Assembly: GCF_001686985.1 (NCBI RefSeq)
Contig: NZ_CP015322.1
Location: 884,569 to 948,568, forward strand
Source: Mesorhizobium amorphae CCNWGS0123
GTDB lineage: Bacteria > Pseudomonadota > Alphaproteobacteria > Rhizobiales > Rhizobiaceae
Direction: 5' to 3'
DNA: 64,000 nucleotides
The first letter of the stretch is position 1. The number at the start of each line of letters is the position of its first letter. The position numbers were made by a program, and so were the translations under genes. Below the pieces are notes generated by a model, which was not told the origin of the DNA, searched no databases, and saw only the letters and a program-made list of their open reading frames with translations. Shown here piece by piece: positions 1 through 9,158 of the stretch.

Positions 1-186
1 CAGTATGACGGTTAAAGCAGCGCCGAGAAGGTGAGTAAGAACGGCCCTCCGAGTAGGTGGGAGAGCCGAAGATGTTGTTGACGCCCCCTTAGCCGATCAG
101 AGCCTTCGGTATCACGGAGCCGCCCTGGGAGCTGGGAGGCGCGTACCTCGGAGCTTGGGCTGGCGCGCTATGCCGTCGCCACCATC

Positions 187-2319
187 ATGGGAGTCAAGGT
201 TTTGAATTATTATAGCAAAGGCGAGATTAGGCGGGAACGTATCAAACGCATGTTGGCGCCGCAAAGTGCGGTGTTCATCGGCGGCGCTTCTATGATCCCC
301 GCCATCGACAATTGTCGCGCGCGCGGATTTCGAGGGTCGATCTACGTCGTCAATCCGCGTCGCAGCGAGTTGGCGGGCATACCTTGTGTGCCCAACGTCG
401 CCAGCCTCCCGGAGGTACCAGAGGTCGCTTTCCTGGCGGTACCTCGCGAGAATATAGTGGGAGTGGTTAAGGAAATTTCGGAACTCGGTGTCGCCGGTGC
501 GATATGCAACAGTGCTGGCTTCTCCGAAATGCATGGCGGAGAAAAGTCGCAGCGCGAATTGGTGGAAGCGGCAGGCGAAATGCCGATTATCGGGCCGAAT
601 TGTCCGGGCGTGGCCAACTTTGCCGATCGTTCCGTCTTCATGATGAACTATTTCGGTAACCATGATGAAAATGGCAGCGTCGCCCTCATAAGCAATGGGG
701 GGTCGTACCTCTCCGACCTGGGATGCGCGGACCGGTCGCTACCGGTGGCCTATTCCGTTGGGCTCGGCAATCAGGCGATGATCACTGTGGCCGACATTAT
801 GGATGTGGTTCTGGATGATGAACGCATTCGGGCAGTGAACCTCTATTTGGAGGGCATTGCTGACGCGGCAGTCCTCTCTGCCGCAGGTCTCAAAGCAGCC
901 CGCAGAGGTGTTCCAGTGGTAGTTATCAAGGGCGGCCGAACAAGCGCTGGGCGTCGAGCGACCCAGTCGCACACCGCCTCTCTTGCGGGCGATGATATCG
1001 TGACTTCCGCGCTGTTTAAGCGGCTCGGATTTGTCGAGGTGCGCACTCCGACTGAGGCGTTGGAGACGCTGAAGATGCTTGTGTACGCGCCCAGAGTGAA
1101 AGGGCGTCGCACGGCATACGCAACTGATGCTGGCTCCTATGCGGTGATTGGCAGCGACATCGCCGAAGTTAATGGACTTGACCTGCCAACGCCCTCGGCG
1201 CAAGCGGCAGCAGAGCTTGAAAAATACCTGCCGCCCTTTGTTCGTCCCGCAAACCCTCTCGACATCTCTTCCGGAGGCGAGGCGGGCTTCGATCAGAATC
1301 TGAATTTGTACCGAGCATACTTGTCGGATGATCGTGACATGGCACTGCAGGTTATGTGCTACCCCCCTGAAGGCGGCTGGGATCCAAAAAGTTGGGACGA
1401 CACCACCAGGGCATTCGCGCAGGCAGCGCGCGAGCGTCAGCTTCCTGCTGCCTTTGTGAACACCATGCCAGAAGCTTTACCACGACGCGTCCGAGAACGG
1501 ATGATAGCAGACGGATTGGTCCCGCTGCAGGGGATGGAAGACGGCATCCGCGCCGTGTCAAATGCGATGCGCTCGTGGGAACTGGCGGATGTTCTTTCTC
1601 AAAGGACCGCCGAAGAAATTCTTCTGCCAAGGTACCGAATCGGTGAGGCCGAGGAGATCGCTGTCGACGAGGCGGCTGCCAAAGCCGAACTGGGTGCATC
1701 CGGCATAGCCGTGCCTCGAAGTGTCGTTGTGACGCCAGATCAAACGGGTCGGCTGGACGAACTCAATTTTCCTGTGGCAGTAAAGGCGCTTAGCGCAGGA
1801 CTGGCACACAAAAGCGAGTTGGGAGCCGTTGTGCTGGGCCTGGGGACGCCCGAAGAGGCTTTGCAAGCCGTGCGCGCCATGGCGGAGAAACTAAAGCATT
1901 CTGCGCCCGAGCTCTCCATTCGGAAGTTTCTGGTGGAAGAGATGGTGAAAGATGGACTCGGCGAGTTGCTTCTAGGCATACGCCGGGTGGATTCGATGGG
2001 CCTTGCCCTCACAATTGGAATGGGCGGCACGGAAGCAGAACTCCTGCGTGATACCGCCACCATCCTGTTGCCCGCCTCGCGTGCTATGATTGCCGAGGCC
2101 CTGTGTAGTCTAAAACTGTTCCCGTTGCTTGACGGTTGGCGCGGTCGACCGAAGGGCGATATTGAAGCGGTGGTCGACACCATCGAAAAGTTTACCCAAT
2201 TCGCCCTATCCAGCGAGGAGCGCTTCGTCGAGGCCGAAATCAATCCGTTGATCGTACGCCCCCGGGGGCAGGGGGCGGTCGCTGTGGATGCAGTCATGCG
2301 GCTGGCCCGGCATCGGTAG
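187..2319 (+). CDS. Acyl-CoA synthetase (NDP-forming), acetate--CoA ligase family
   Basis: A 710-aa fused alpha-beta ADP-forming acyl-CoA synthetase, which interconverts an acid plus CoA plus ATP with acyl-CoA plus ADP and Pi. The N-terminal CoA-binding Rossmann domain (about residues 20-120, SAVFIGGASM) is followed by succinyl-CoA-ligase-like domains containing the SHTASLAG stretch that carries the family's phospho-histidine region (about residue 260). A C-terminal ATP-grasp domain covers about residues 480-705 (FPVAVKALS, AHKSE, EINPLIVRP). The length matches the single-chain family. No good ribosome site precedes 187, and an in-frame ATG at 250 (MLAPQSAVF) fits family N-termini equally well. 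It is followed 38 nt later by a nitronate monooxygenase gene in the same direction, so the two may form an operon. The substrate cannot be read from the sequence. Confidence 0.88.
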   Translation: MGVKVLNYYSKGEIRRERIKRMLAPQSAVFIGGASMIPAIDNCRARGFRGSIYVVNPRRSELAGIPCVPNVASLPEVPEVAFLAVPRENIVGVVKEISELGVAGAICNSAGFSEMHGGEKSQRELVEAAGEMPIIGPNCPGVANFADRSVFMMNYFGNHDENGSVALISNGGSYLSDLGCADRSLPVAYSVGLGNQAMITVADIMDVVLDDERIRAVNLYLEGIADAAVLSAAGLKAARRGVPVVVIKGGRTSAGRRATQSHTASLAGDDIVTSALFKRLGFVEVRTPTEALETLKMLVYAPRVKGRRTAYATDAGSYAVIGSDIAEVNGLDLPTPSAQAAAELEKYLPPFVRPANPLDISSGGEAGFDQNLNLYRAYLSDDRDMALQVMCYPPEGGWDPKSWDDTTRAFAQAARERQLPAAFVNTMPEALPRRVRERMIADGLVPLQGMEDGIRAVSNAMRSWELADVLSQRTAEEILLPRYRIGEAEEIAVDEAAAKAELGASGIAVPRSVVVTPDQTGRLDELNFPVAVKALSAGLAHKSELGAVVLGLGTPEEALQAVRAMAEKLKHSAPELSIRKFLVEEMVKDGLGELLLGIRRVDSMGLALTIGMGGTEAELLRDTATILLPASRAMIAEALCSLKLFPLLDGWRGRPKGDIEAVVDTIEKFTQFALSSEERFVEAEINPLIVRPRGQGAVAVDAVMRLARHR

Positions 2320-2357
2320 CCCAGCGCATAAGCAGATTAACAAATAGGATAAGCGAA

Positions 2358-3347
2358 ATGGGCTTGCCTGCATCAATCACCTCCCGGTTGCGCATCCCCC
2401 TGATCGCGGCACCGATGCAGAGAGTATCGGGACCCGAACTCGTTTCAGCAGTCTGCCGGAAGGGCGCCATCGGGGCTTTTCCAACCCTCAATGCGCGTAC
2501 GCCGAAACAGCTAGACGAGTGGCTGGAGAAGATAGAGCGAGCTTGTGCTGAGTCGGATGATATCTCGGCACCATGCTGTCCTAACATCGTCATGCGTAGA
2601 TCACCTGAGGCCCTTCAAGCCGATGTCGATGTTTTGGTCAAGCACCGGGTCAAGATCGTGCTTGCAAGCGTCGGATCTCCCGAGGCAATCATCCCTCAAT
2701 TGCATGATGTTGGCTGCGTAGTCCTGACAGATGTCGCCACTATGCGACATGCGGAAAAGGCGATCAAAGTGGGTGCCGACGGATTGGTGCTTCTGAGCGC
2801 AGGCGCAGGAGGACAGACCGGCTGGCTAAACGGATTATCGTTCGTCAGAGCTGTGCGCTCGATCTATGATGGACCGGTGGGCCTAGCTGGTGGCATATCC
2901 GACGGCTATGCACTTTTGGCAGCACAGGTGCTGGGGTGCGACTTCGGTATGATGGGTACACGTTTCATCGCGACGCACGAGAGCCTGGCACCGCAGGGTC
3001 ACAAGGAAATGGTGGCTCATTCAGGGATCGACGACATCCATCTGACGAAGGCGATAAACGGATTCGATGCCAATTACCTTCGGCCGTCGATCCTGAAAGC
3101 CGGTCTCGATCTCGCCGAACTCGCAATACCGCTAAGCGTTGAAGAAGCACGCAAGAGGTTCAGCGCCGACTTAGCAGGAAAAGGGCCGAAGCGTTGGGAG
3201 GATATTTGGAGCGCGGGCCATACAGTTTCCGCCGCCTCCGAAATCCAATCGGCGGGGGACGTAGTGGACGAGGTTGCCGTCGAATATCACAGGGCCATGG
3301 GCGAGACCGCCGCGTTAGTGTGCGCTGCCGAGCCGGCGGCGGTATAG
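2358..3347 (+). CDS. Nitronate monooxygenase (2-nitropropane dioxygenase family)
   Basis: A 329-aa FMN-dependent TIM-barrel protein of the nitronate monooxygenase/enoyl-ACP reductase FabK-like family. The N-terminus (IPLIAAPMQRVSGPELVSAV) is the usual flavin-proximal strand, and SAGAGGQTGW around residue 145 is the conserved phosphate-binding loop region of the family. LAGGISDGYALLAAQVLGCD followed by MMGTRFIAT is the FMN phosphate-binding end of the barrel. The length is normal. Members oxidise alkyl nitronates, but some act as reductases in fatty-acid-like pathways. The adjacent acyl-CoA synthetase makes an acyl-CoA-related role possible, which is inference. The gene ends about 110 nt before the left end of an IS21 element. 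Confidence 0.87.
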   Translation: MGLPASITSRLRIPLIAAPMQRVSGPELVSAVCRKGAIGAFPTLNARTPKQLDEWLEKIERACAESDDISAPCCPNIVMRRSPEALQADVDVLVKHRVKIVLASVGSPEAIIPQLHDVGCVVLTDVATMRHAEKAIKVGADGLVLLSAGAGGQTGWLNGLSFVRAVRSIYDGPVGLAGGISDGYALLAAQVLGCDFGMMGTRFIATHESLAPQGHKEMVAHSGIDDIHLTKAINGFDANYLRPSILKAGLDLAELAIPLSVEEARKRFSADLAGKGPKRWEDIWSAGHTVSAASEIQSAGDVVDEVAVEYHRAMGETAALVCAAEPAAV

Positions 3348-3566
3348 CCGGCACTATCGGCGATCGGAGCGCGGGATCAACGCAAGAGGCAACGGAAGAA
3401 ACGTGGGGCGGGTGACCAATCTAGTCATCTGAATCTAAAATTCGCTGCATAAGGTCTGTTTGTGATTTTTCATGGAATAGGGACCCTGCTTGAGGGGTCG
3501 TTTTCATCCAAACGGGACCCCCTTAACGCAGGGGCGTGACACTGCTTCCGGTTTCATCGGAGGCAT

Positions 3567-5120
3567 TTGTTTTGGATGTTGGTTGTGGAGACGATTGCAA
3601 AGATACGCCGGCTTTCGCTGGTTCAGGGCAAATCGATCAAGCAGATCTGCCGGGAATTGAAGGTCTCACGGAAGGTGGTCCGCAAGGTCCTGCGTTCGGG
3701 GCAGACGGAGTTCCGCTACGAGCGCAAGCATCAGCCGTTGCCTCGGATGGGTGCATGGCGCGATGAGCTTGAGCAGTTTTTGGCGACCAATGCGACGAAG
3801 CCGTCGCGGGAACGGCTGACGCTGATCCGGATTTTTGAGCAGCTTCGCTATCTTGGCTATGACGGCAGCTACAGCTCGGTCTGGCGGCATGCGCGGGCCT
3901 TTGAGGAAGAGCGGGGCAGCGCCGCCGCCGATGCGTATGTTCCGCTGATCTTCGCGCCGGGCGAAGCCTACCAGTTCGACTGGAGCCACGAGATCGTTGT
4001 CCTGAACGGGGTGACGACGGCGGTGAAGGTGGCGCATATGCGGCTGTGCCATAGCCGAATGTTCTTCGTCAGGGCCTATCCGCGCGAAAGCCAGGAGATG
4101 GTGTTCGACGCGCACGACCGGGCGTTTGCCTTCTTCCGGGGCGCCTGCACGCGCGGCATCTATGACAACATGAAGACGGCTGTGGAGACGATCTCCGTCG
4201 GCAAGGAGAGGCAATACAACCGCCGCTTCCAGCAGATGTGCGGCCACTATCTTGTCGAGCCGGTGGCCTGCACGCTGGCGTCGGGCTGGGAGAAGGGCCA
4301 GGTCGAGAACCAGGTCGGGCCGGTGCGCGAGCGCTTCTTCACGCCGAGGCTCCGCTTCAAAAACCTGGAGGAACTCAACGCCTGGCTGCTTGACCGATGC
4401 ATCGCCTATGCCAGGGTACACCGGCATCCTGAACAGGGCGATCGCACGGTCTGGGAGATGTTCGAGGCCGAGCGCGGCAACTTCATTCCCTATGCCGGCC
4501 GCTTCGATGGCTTCCACTGCATCCCGGTTCGCTTTGACAACAACAGATACTCGGTGCTTTCCAGTGCCGTCGGCCGTCCGGTGGAGATCCACGCCTATGC
4601 CGACCGCATCGTCATCCGCCAGGACGGCGTCGTTGTCGGCGAGCATGAGCGCTCGTTCGGGCGTGGCGAAACGGTTTACGATCCTTGGCACTATGTCCCG
4701 GTTCTGGCCCGCAAGCCCGGAGCTCTTCGCAACGGCGCGCCGTTCCGCGATTGGGTGCTGCCGGCGGCGATGGAGAAGGTGCGTCGCCGGCTTAAGTCAG
4801 TCGATGACGGGGATCGGCAGATGGTGAACATCCTCGCCTGCGTGCTTACCGATGGCCTCGCCGCGGTCGAGGCGGCTTGCCAGGAGGCGCTTGATCACGG
4901 CGTCTGGTCATCGGCAGTGATCATCAACATCCTCGCCCGCGGCCGCGATCCGGCGCCCAGCGCGACCCTTTCCACCCCCGAGACGCTTCGGCTGACCCAT
5001 GAACCGGTCGCCGATTGCGCTCGCTATGACAGCCTCAGGAGGACAACGAGCCATGGAACGCACTCAGGTGCTGGAATTGATGGGAAGCCTCAAGCTCTAC
5101 GGGATGCGCTTGTCCTATGA
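3567..5120 (+). CDS. istA: IS21-family transposase IstA
   Basis: A 517-aa DDE transposase. The N-terminus has a helix-turn-helix (KIRRLSLVQGKSIKQICREL, about residues 7-30), followed by the RNase-H-like catalytic core with YQFDWSHE (first Asp) and YDNMKTAV (second Asp). A C-terminal beta-rich domain around VRFDNNRYSVL follows. The length is typical. The reading frame runs about 68 nt into istB; usual IstA proteins stop nearer the istB start, so the last residues may be a tail. It would act with IstB to transpose the element, but the element appears to lack a right end. Confidence 0.9.
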   Translation: MFWMLVVETIAKIRRLSLVQGKSIKQICRELKVSRKVVRKVLRSGQTEFRYERKHQPLPRMGAWRDELEQFLATNATKPSRERLTLIRIFEQLRYLGYDGSYSSVWRHARAFEEERGSAAADAYVPLIFAPGEAYQFDWSHEIVVLNGVTTAVKVAHMRLCHSRMFFVRAYPRESQEMVFDAHDRAFAFFRGACTRGIYDNMKTAVETISVGKERQYNRRFQQMCGHYLVEPVACTLASGWEKGQVENQVGPVRERFFTPRLRFKNLEELNAWLLDRCIAYARVHRHPEQGDRTVWEMFEAERGNFIPYAGRFDGFHCIPVRFDNNRYSVLSSAVGRPVEIHAYADRIVIRQDGVVVGEHERSFGRGETVYDPWHYVPVLARKPGALRNGAPFRDWVLPAAMEKVRRRLKSVDDGDRQMVNILACVLTDGLAAVEAACQEALDHGVWSSAVIINILARGRDPAPSATLSTPETLRLTHEPVADCARYDSLRRTTSHGTHSGAGIDGKPQALRDALVL

Positions 5121-5798
5121 CGAGATCATGGGCAATGGCATCAAGCTCAGCACGAGCCGCCCAGGATCGTCGGCGATCTGTTGCAGGCCGAGATCTCCGA
5201 GAAGCAGGCGCGCTCCATCAAATACCAGCTCACCGTCGCCAGGCTGCCGCTGGCCAAGGACATCGAGGACTTCGAGTTTGCCGAGACACCGGTCAACGAG
5301 GCGCTGATCCGCGAACTCGCCAACGGCACCTTTGCTGCCGATCATCGCAACGCCGTTCTGGTGGGTGGAACCGGTACCGGAAAGTCGCATCTGGCGATCG
5401 CCATCGCCCGGGCGCTGATCCGCTCCGGCCTGCGCGGCCGCTTCTACAATGTCGTCGATCTGGTCAATCAACTGGAAACCGAAACCCGCGCTGGCCGCCA
5501 AGGCCGAATTGCCGATCACCTGACCCGGCTCGACTTCGTCGTCATGGACGAGCTCGGCTATCTGCCTTTCGCCCAGGCTGGCGGGCAACTGCTCTTCCAT
5601 CTGATCAGCAGGCTCTACGAGCGAACCTCGATCATCGTCACCACCAATCTCGCCTTCGGCGAATTGCCGAGCATCTTTGGTGATGCCAAAATGACCACCG
5701 CCTTGTTGGACCGGCTCACCCAACATTGCGAGATCCTAGAGACCGGAAACGCTTCCTGGCGATTCAAAAGCCGCTCTCAAAGCTCACATGAGGAGTGA
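5053..5798 (+). pseudogene. istB: IS21 helper ATPase IstB, frameshifted
   Basis: Two adjacent reading frames join into one IstB. The first runs from the ATG at 5053 (MERTQVLELMGSLKLYGMRL) to about 5145. The second carries the rest, including the Walker A motif GGTGTGKSH and Walker B region LDFVVMDELGY. At about 5145-5148 the codons after GIK read CTC where the expected KRQHEPPRIV frame needs one more base, so a single nucleotide has been lost. IstB is the AAA+ ATPase that selects targets for IstA. The lesion should abolish it unless frameshifting occurs. Confidence 0.82.
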
Positions 5799-6088
5799 TG
5801 CGTCAAGGCAATTTCATTTGTCCATGGCGAAGCCTTTAGGGTTGCTTCATCGGTATCCAAGGTCTGAGCCATTTCGCTCGACGCGGCACGTTTCCGTTGC
5901 CGTTTCAAACTCACATACGGTCGCCGTCTCGTTCGGCTGCACCACTATCCCGCTTGCGTTGCGGCAAAGGCTCAGGAGAACGAGTCCATTCTAAAGTGCG
6001 GCATTTGAAGCCAAACTTTGAGGCGGTTCGCTCACCTGGATCCGCTAGGATTGATCAGCCCTGGGAGGTTCTGGACTCCGGTCGGCCG
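5799..6088. other. Intergenic stretch between IS21 remnant and IS110
   Basis: About 290 nt with no reading frame I can match to a family. It probably holds the lost IS21 right flank and the 3' non-coding end of the IS110 element. No terminator-like hairpin with a T-run was seen. Confidence 0.4.
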
Positions 6089-7263
6089 TCACGCGTTCTT
6101 CATGACGGCCCCTTCGATCAGGATCCCGAACGCGGCGTACTTCCACTGCGCCACCAGCAGCTTGCGCACCAGGGCAACGATCGTGCTTCGTTTCAGCCGA
6201 CCCCCATTCGATTGAACCCGCTGAGCAAACCAACGGCTGAGTGTCGAATGCGGCTGGTTCCGCAGCCACAACCACGCGAGTTGGATCATCGTCGTGCGCA
6301 CCCGCGGATTGCCCGCTTTCGATACGCCTTGCTCACGATCAATGGTTCCGCTTTGCCACGGCGTCGGTGCCAATCCTGCGTAGGCGGCGACTTGGCGTCG
6401 GTTGTCAAAATGGCGAGAGAACCCTTCGGCCAAGAGGATAGCGGCGAACTCCGATCCAATCCCTTTGAGAGCACCCAGCACGGCCGCAGGTCCAGGCGCT
6501 GTATGTGGAGCATCCTTGTGGCGGACATCATTGCATCGCGCTCCTGTTCCACCGCGGCGATATGCTGAAGCAACAGTTCAAGGCGATCGAGTTCACGATC
6601 TATTTGAGCCTTTAGGTGCCGAGGCAACTGCCGGCCATCGCCTGTCACCAGTCCGTCGAGTCGTTTGCGTCGATCCTTCCGAAGCGGCTCGTAACCGCTG
6701 ATGCCTTGGGCAAATAGCAGACCCTTGATACGATTGACGTGCTCCACCCTTTCCGCAATTAGGACCTTGCGTTCCCTGCAAATGCGACGCCGATCTTCGT
6801 TATCCGGACTTGGCGCCTTCACCATCGCACACACGCGCGGTTCGCCACGCTTGAAGGCAAGAAGTGCTCGAACCAATGCCTCCCCGTCGATCTTGTCCGT
6901 CTTCGCGCGCCGGCGACGACGGGACGCTGCGATAGAAGCCGCGTCGACGACGTGACTCTCGAACCCATTGGCTTCCAGGACTCGATGAATCCAAAAGCCG
7001 TCCAGACCAGCCTCCTGAATGGTCACGATAGGGAACAATCGCCCTGTCCGTGACAACGCCCTCTTCCGAAGGTCTTCGAACAAGTTGATCAGTGCGGCAA
7101 TATCGCCGCCATCCACAGGACGTTTCGACATCTTGTCGCCGCTGCCCGGCGACAACGACGTAACCAGCCAGGTCGAGCGGCTCAGCTCCAGGGAGACAAA
7201 GATCGCTCCAAGGTCGACACGGACAGCGTTTGGGACTCCAGGTTGGGCAGACACATTCTCCAC
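6089..7263 (-). pseudogene. IS110-family transposase (DEDD), frameshifted
   Basis: The N-terminal part (7263 down to about 6490) holds the RuvC-like DEDD domain: first Asp in VRVDLGAIFVSLEL, Glu in IVTIQEAGLDG, and the Asp pair in AKTDKIDGEALVRAL. The C-terminal part, in another frame (about 6481 to 6089), holds the Tnp domain with its serine region (GLAPTPWQSGTIDREQGVSK, then AGNPRVRTTM). The frames meet near 6480-6500 at the start of the GALKGIG helix-hairpin-helix. IS110 enzymes are normally one chain of about 350-400 aa, so this copy appears broken by a small indel. IS110 transposition is guided by an RNA from the non-coding end of the element; see the candidate at 7264-7556. Confidence 0.82.
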
Positions 7264-7556
7264 GGCGATCTCCTGTTGAGTGAGTGCTTCGATGCAGCCT
7301 CACCCTGACAGAGCGCCGGCCGCCGTCATGGGATCTAAAGCCAGGGAGCCAAGCTGGAACGCGCCCGATCGGGCTGCGCAACCCCGACCAGCTACGCCTG
7401 ATCGGGTGCTCGCCGTCGTGCCCTTCACACGACGTCGTCAGATAGGAGTTCGGCGGTCTCGTCGGGCCACGAGCCGGAGCCGTACCAGATTCGCAACTCA
7501 ACCTCGGCGCGCGCGAATGGTCGGAAATGATATGGTCGAATATCAGAATACTTGAC
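7264..7556 (-). ncRNA. Candidate IS110 bridge-RNA region
   Basis: This non-coding stretch lies immediately upstream of the IS110 transposase start, where the IS110 group encodes its bridge (seek) RNA. It is GC-rich and has self-complementary pieces: GATCGGGCTGCGCAACCCCGA near 7367 can fold on itself, and CCTGATCGGGTGCTCG near 7397 repeats part of it. I assign the region by position and family knowledge only. Target- and donor-binding loops were not verified. Confidence 0.3.
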
Positions 7557-8251
7557 CCAGATTCGTGGCATGAGCGGTATCAGCCACATCGATGCGATCA
7601 CGTCTACCCGGCCTGCGGTCCTGGCTTTGCCACTGCCGAGTCACTCTCGAGCTTCCGCTCCTGCACATGAAATGGGGCCGATCCTGGATGGGCTGACTGG
7701 GGCAAGGTCTTTCGTCGCGCCGGGATTCCCCACGGGCTGCCCGTGGCCGGAGGTTCGGCAAACTGTTCGTGGCCTTGCAGGCCGCTCAGGCGAATCAGGG
7801 CGTTGCCGCGGGCTGGCACCGGCTGGTGCAGCGTTGATAGAAGGGGGCAAGCTCGTCAGGATCACCGACCTCAGGGCTGCCCGCGCCTGGGGGATACTAT
7901 CTGACATGGAACGACAATTGGACGCTCTCGCCGGCAGCGGTACTGCGGCGCAAATGGCTGCGGAAGATCGCGGCCGAAGAACGGGACGCTTGAAGGTAAA
8001 GCGCTGGCGCGCCTTCGCATTGCCCAGGCGCGTCGATCGCCATCACGGGCTCGGGGGTCCGGCTTGCGATCATCATCATCGCGATGCTCGCCTTAGCGCC
8101 CTCTGGGCGAGTGGCAGGCGTTGGAACCAACAAAGGGCATGATCTGCCAATGCCGAGCGCGGTCGAATGAGGCGTGAATTCCACTTTCCCGGAGCAATCC
8201 CGTTTGCCCTTGCTGAAAAGACGGCGGACAACCGAAACCTACTGTCGGGTT
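7557..8251. other. Stretch without a recognisable gene
   Basis: About 700 nt with only compositional open frames on both strands; the longest + frame, 7552-8142, has no family signature and changes character along its length. Given the nif debris just downstream and IS110 upstream, it is probably recombined junk. I see nothing supportable in it. Confidence 0.4.
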
Positions 8252-8267
8252 TGTCGAGTTCGCGACA
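8252..8267 (+). promoter_or_regulatory. NifA upstream activator sequence (TGT-N10-ACA)
   Basis: TGTCGAGTTCGCGACA is a perfect TGT-N10-ACA site and partly palindromic. It lies about 100 nt upstream of a sigma-54-like element at 8350-8366 and of nifH-derived sequence at 8477, the arrangement of a rhizobial nifH promoter. Confidence 0.72.
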
Positions 8268-8349
8268 GGGGCTGTTCGGCATCGCCTCCTGCCGCGCTCT
8301 AATACAGGTCTGAAATTATGGAGAATTTGTGAGACTCTTTTTGACTCAG

Positions 8350-8366
8350 TTGGCACGATTTTTGAG
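8350..8366 (+). promoter_or_regulatory. Degenerate sigma-54 promoter (-24 GG intact, -12 GC changed to GA)
   Basis: TTGGCACG is a good -24 element. With the fixed 10-nt gap the -12 dinucleotide is GA (8364-8365) instead of GC. It lies at the right distance from the NifA site at 8252-8267. It probably is the decayed promoter of a nifH-type operon; the -12 change should strongly reduce activity. Confidence 0.5.
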
Positions 8367-8476
8367 GCACCCTCATCGTAAAGTGGCAGGAATTGCCAAC
8401 TCACATTTATGTCCTGGGTGACATCGCGATCGATAGAGCGAGGAAAGCAACATGCCAGTGCCAGTGCCGATCTCCG

Positions 8477-8515
8477 AACTCGAAGGCGCAGGATACAGTC
8501 CTGCATCTCGCCGCG
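8477..8515 (+). pseudogene. nifH: nifH internal scrap (13 codons)
   Basis: The frame here reads NSKAQDTVLHLAA, the conserved stretch just after the nitrogenase iron protein's Walker A/switch region. Nothing before or after in this frame continues NifH, so only about 39 nt survive. Its position after a NifA-type promoter suggests the scrap of a nifH copy that recombined into another nif operon. Confidence 0.6.
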
Positions 8516-8544
8516 CGGATCGCACTGATTGGTCCGTTGCGGTC

Positions 8545-8672
8545 AATACTTCGCAGCACCGCAGCGGACCAATCGGCATCCATCGGTTCGGCTTCGAGGC
8601 GTTCCGGAAGTTCCCCGAGGCCGGTACAAAACTGGTCGACGCCGCGATCGCAGCCATCGATATCCCGACGTT
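8545..8672 (+). pseudogene. C-terminal remnant of NifX-associated protein (DUF269)
   Basis: The frame reads IHRFGFEAFRKFPEAGTKLV followed by a short acidic tail. This matches the C-terminus of the NifX-associated nitrogen fixation protein, which in rhizobia lies between nifX and the DUF683 gene. The N-terminal two thirds are missing, replaced by the nifH scrap. It is joined to the DUF683 frame without a clean stop. Confidence 0.6.
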
Positions 8673-8868
8673 GGCACCAGAAGATCTGCCGGAGAAGGTT
8701 CGAAAGTTGCAGTCGCGTGCGGGAACTGCGAAGGATGAAATTGCACGACCTTGCCGAGGGACCTCCCGGTCAACTGGACCGAGATCAAGGCGATCGCTGA
8801 AAAACAGCCGATGTTTTTGCCGAGTTGGATGCAGCCAAGACAGAGCTCGCTGCCTTGGAGAGTTCACG
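8673..8868 (+). pseudogene. DUF683 (nif operon small protein), frameshifted
   Basis: Three frames supply successive pieces of the roughly 70-aa coiled-coil protein encoded before fdxB in nif operons: KVRKLQSRAGTA, then KLHDLAEG, then DLPVNWTEIKAIAEK and the ELDAAKTELAALE-type tail. At least two frameshifts separate them. The order DUF269, DUF683, fdxB is the usual rhizobial nifENX downstream order, so the block is a decayed nif operon end. Confidence 0.6.
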
Positions 8869-9158
8869 ATGACGACCGCCTTCGTCACATGCGACGCTCC
8901 AGATGGACGCCGCAATATCTAACCGCTGTCGACGGCACCACCTGCATCGGCTGCGGCCGCTGCTTCAAGGTCTGCTCGCGCGAGGTCGTGCACCTCTACG
9001 GGGGTGATGACGCGGGTGAAATCCTCGGCGTCTGCGACGGCGAGGACGACGACTTCGATGGCGAGCTCAATCGTATGATCATGAATGATGCCTACGTCGC
9101 CGATCCAATCGCTAAGGAAGATGGCAAGAAGGCACGAGGCTACGGAGTTGCGGCGTGA
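8869..9158 (+). pseudogene. fdxB: Nif-associated ferredoxin III FdxB, broken
   Basis: The ATG at 8869 opens MTTAFVTC, then the frame shifts near 8893 to WTPQYLTAVDG and TTCIGCGRCFKVCSREVVH. The latter is a complete CxxCxxCxxxC 4Fe-4S binding motif. DFDGELNRMIM follows as in FdxB, but the second cysteine cluster expected next is absent, replaced by an unrelated 24-residue tail. FdxB normally carries two 4Fe-4S clusters and serves nitrogenase cofactor assembly. The frameshift and missing second cluster make this a pseudogene. Confidence 0.75.

Larger units (their letters stand above)
3455..5798 (+). mobile_element. IS21-family element, right end not visible
   Basis: The left end lies around 3455-3535 and contains short repeats of the GGGACC type (3479-3484, and GGGACCCCC at 3515-3523), as seen in multi-repeat IS21 termini. 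istA and istB follow. I do not find an inverted copy of the left end after istB; the sequence from 5799 runs into unrelated DNA and then an IS110 element. The right terminus therefore appears lost, and with the istB frameshift the copy is probably immobile. Confidence 0.7.

Noticed and set aside
3666..4691. 341-aa minus-strand frame opposite istA
   Set aside because: Shadow of the IS21 transposase; composition only.
7552..8142. 196-aa + frame as a gene
   Set aside because: No family signature, changing composition, and it lies between an IS110 end and nif debris.
8381..8398. TGGCAGGAATTGCC as a sigma-54 promoter
   Set aside because: The GG and GC dinucleotides are 8 nt apart rather than 10; the element at 8350-8366 has the right spacing for -24.
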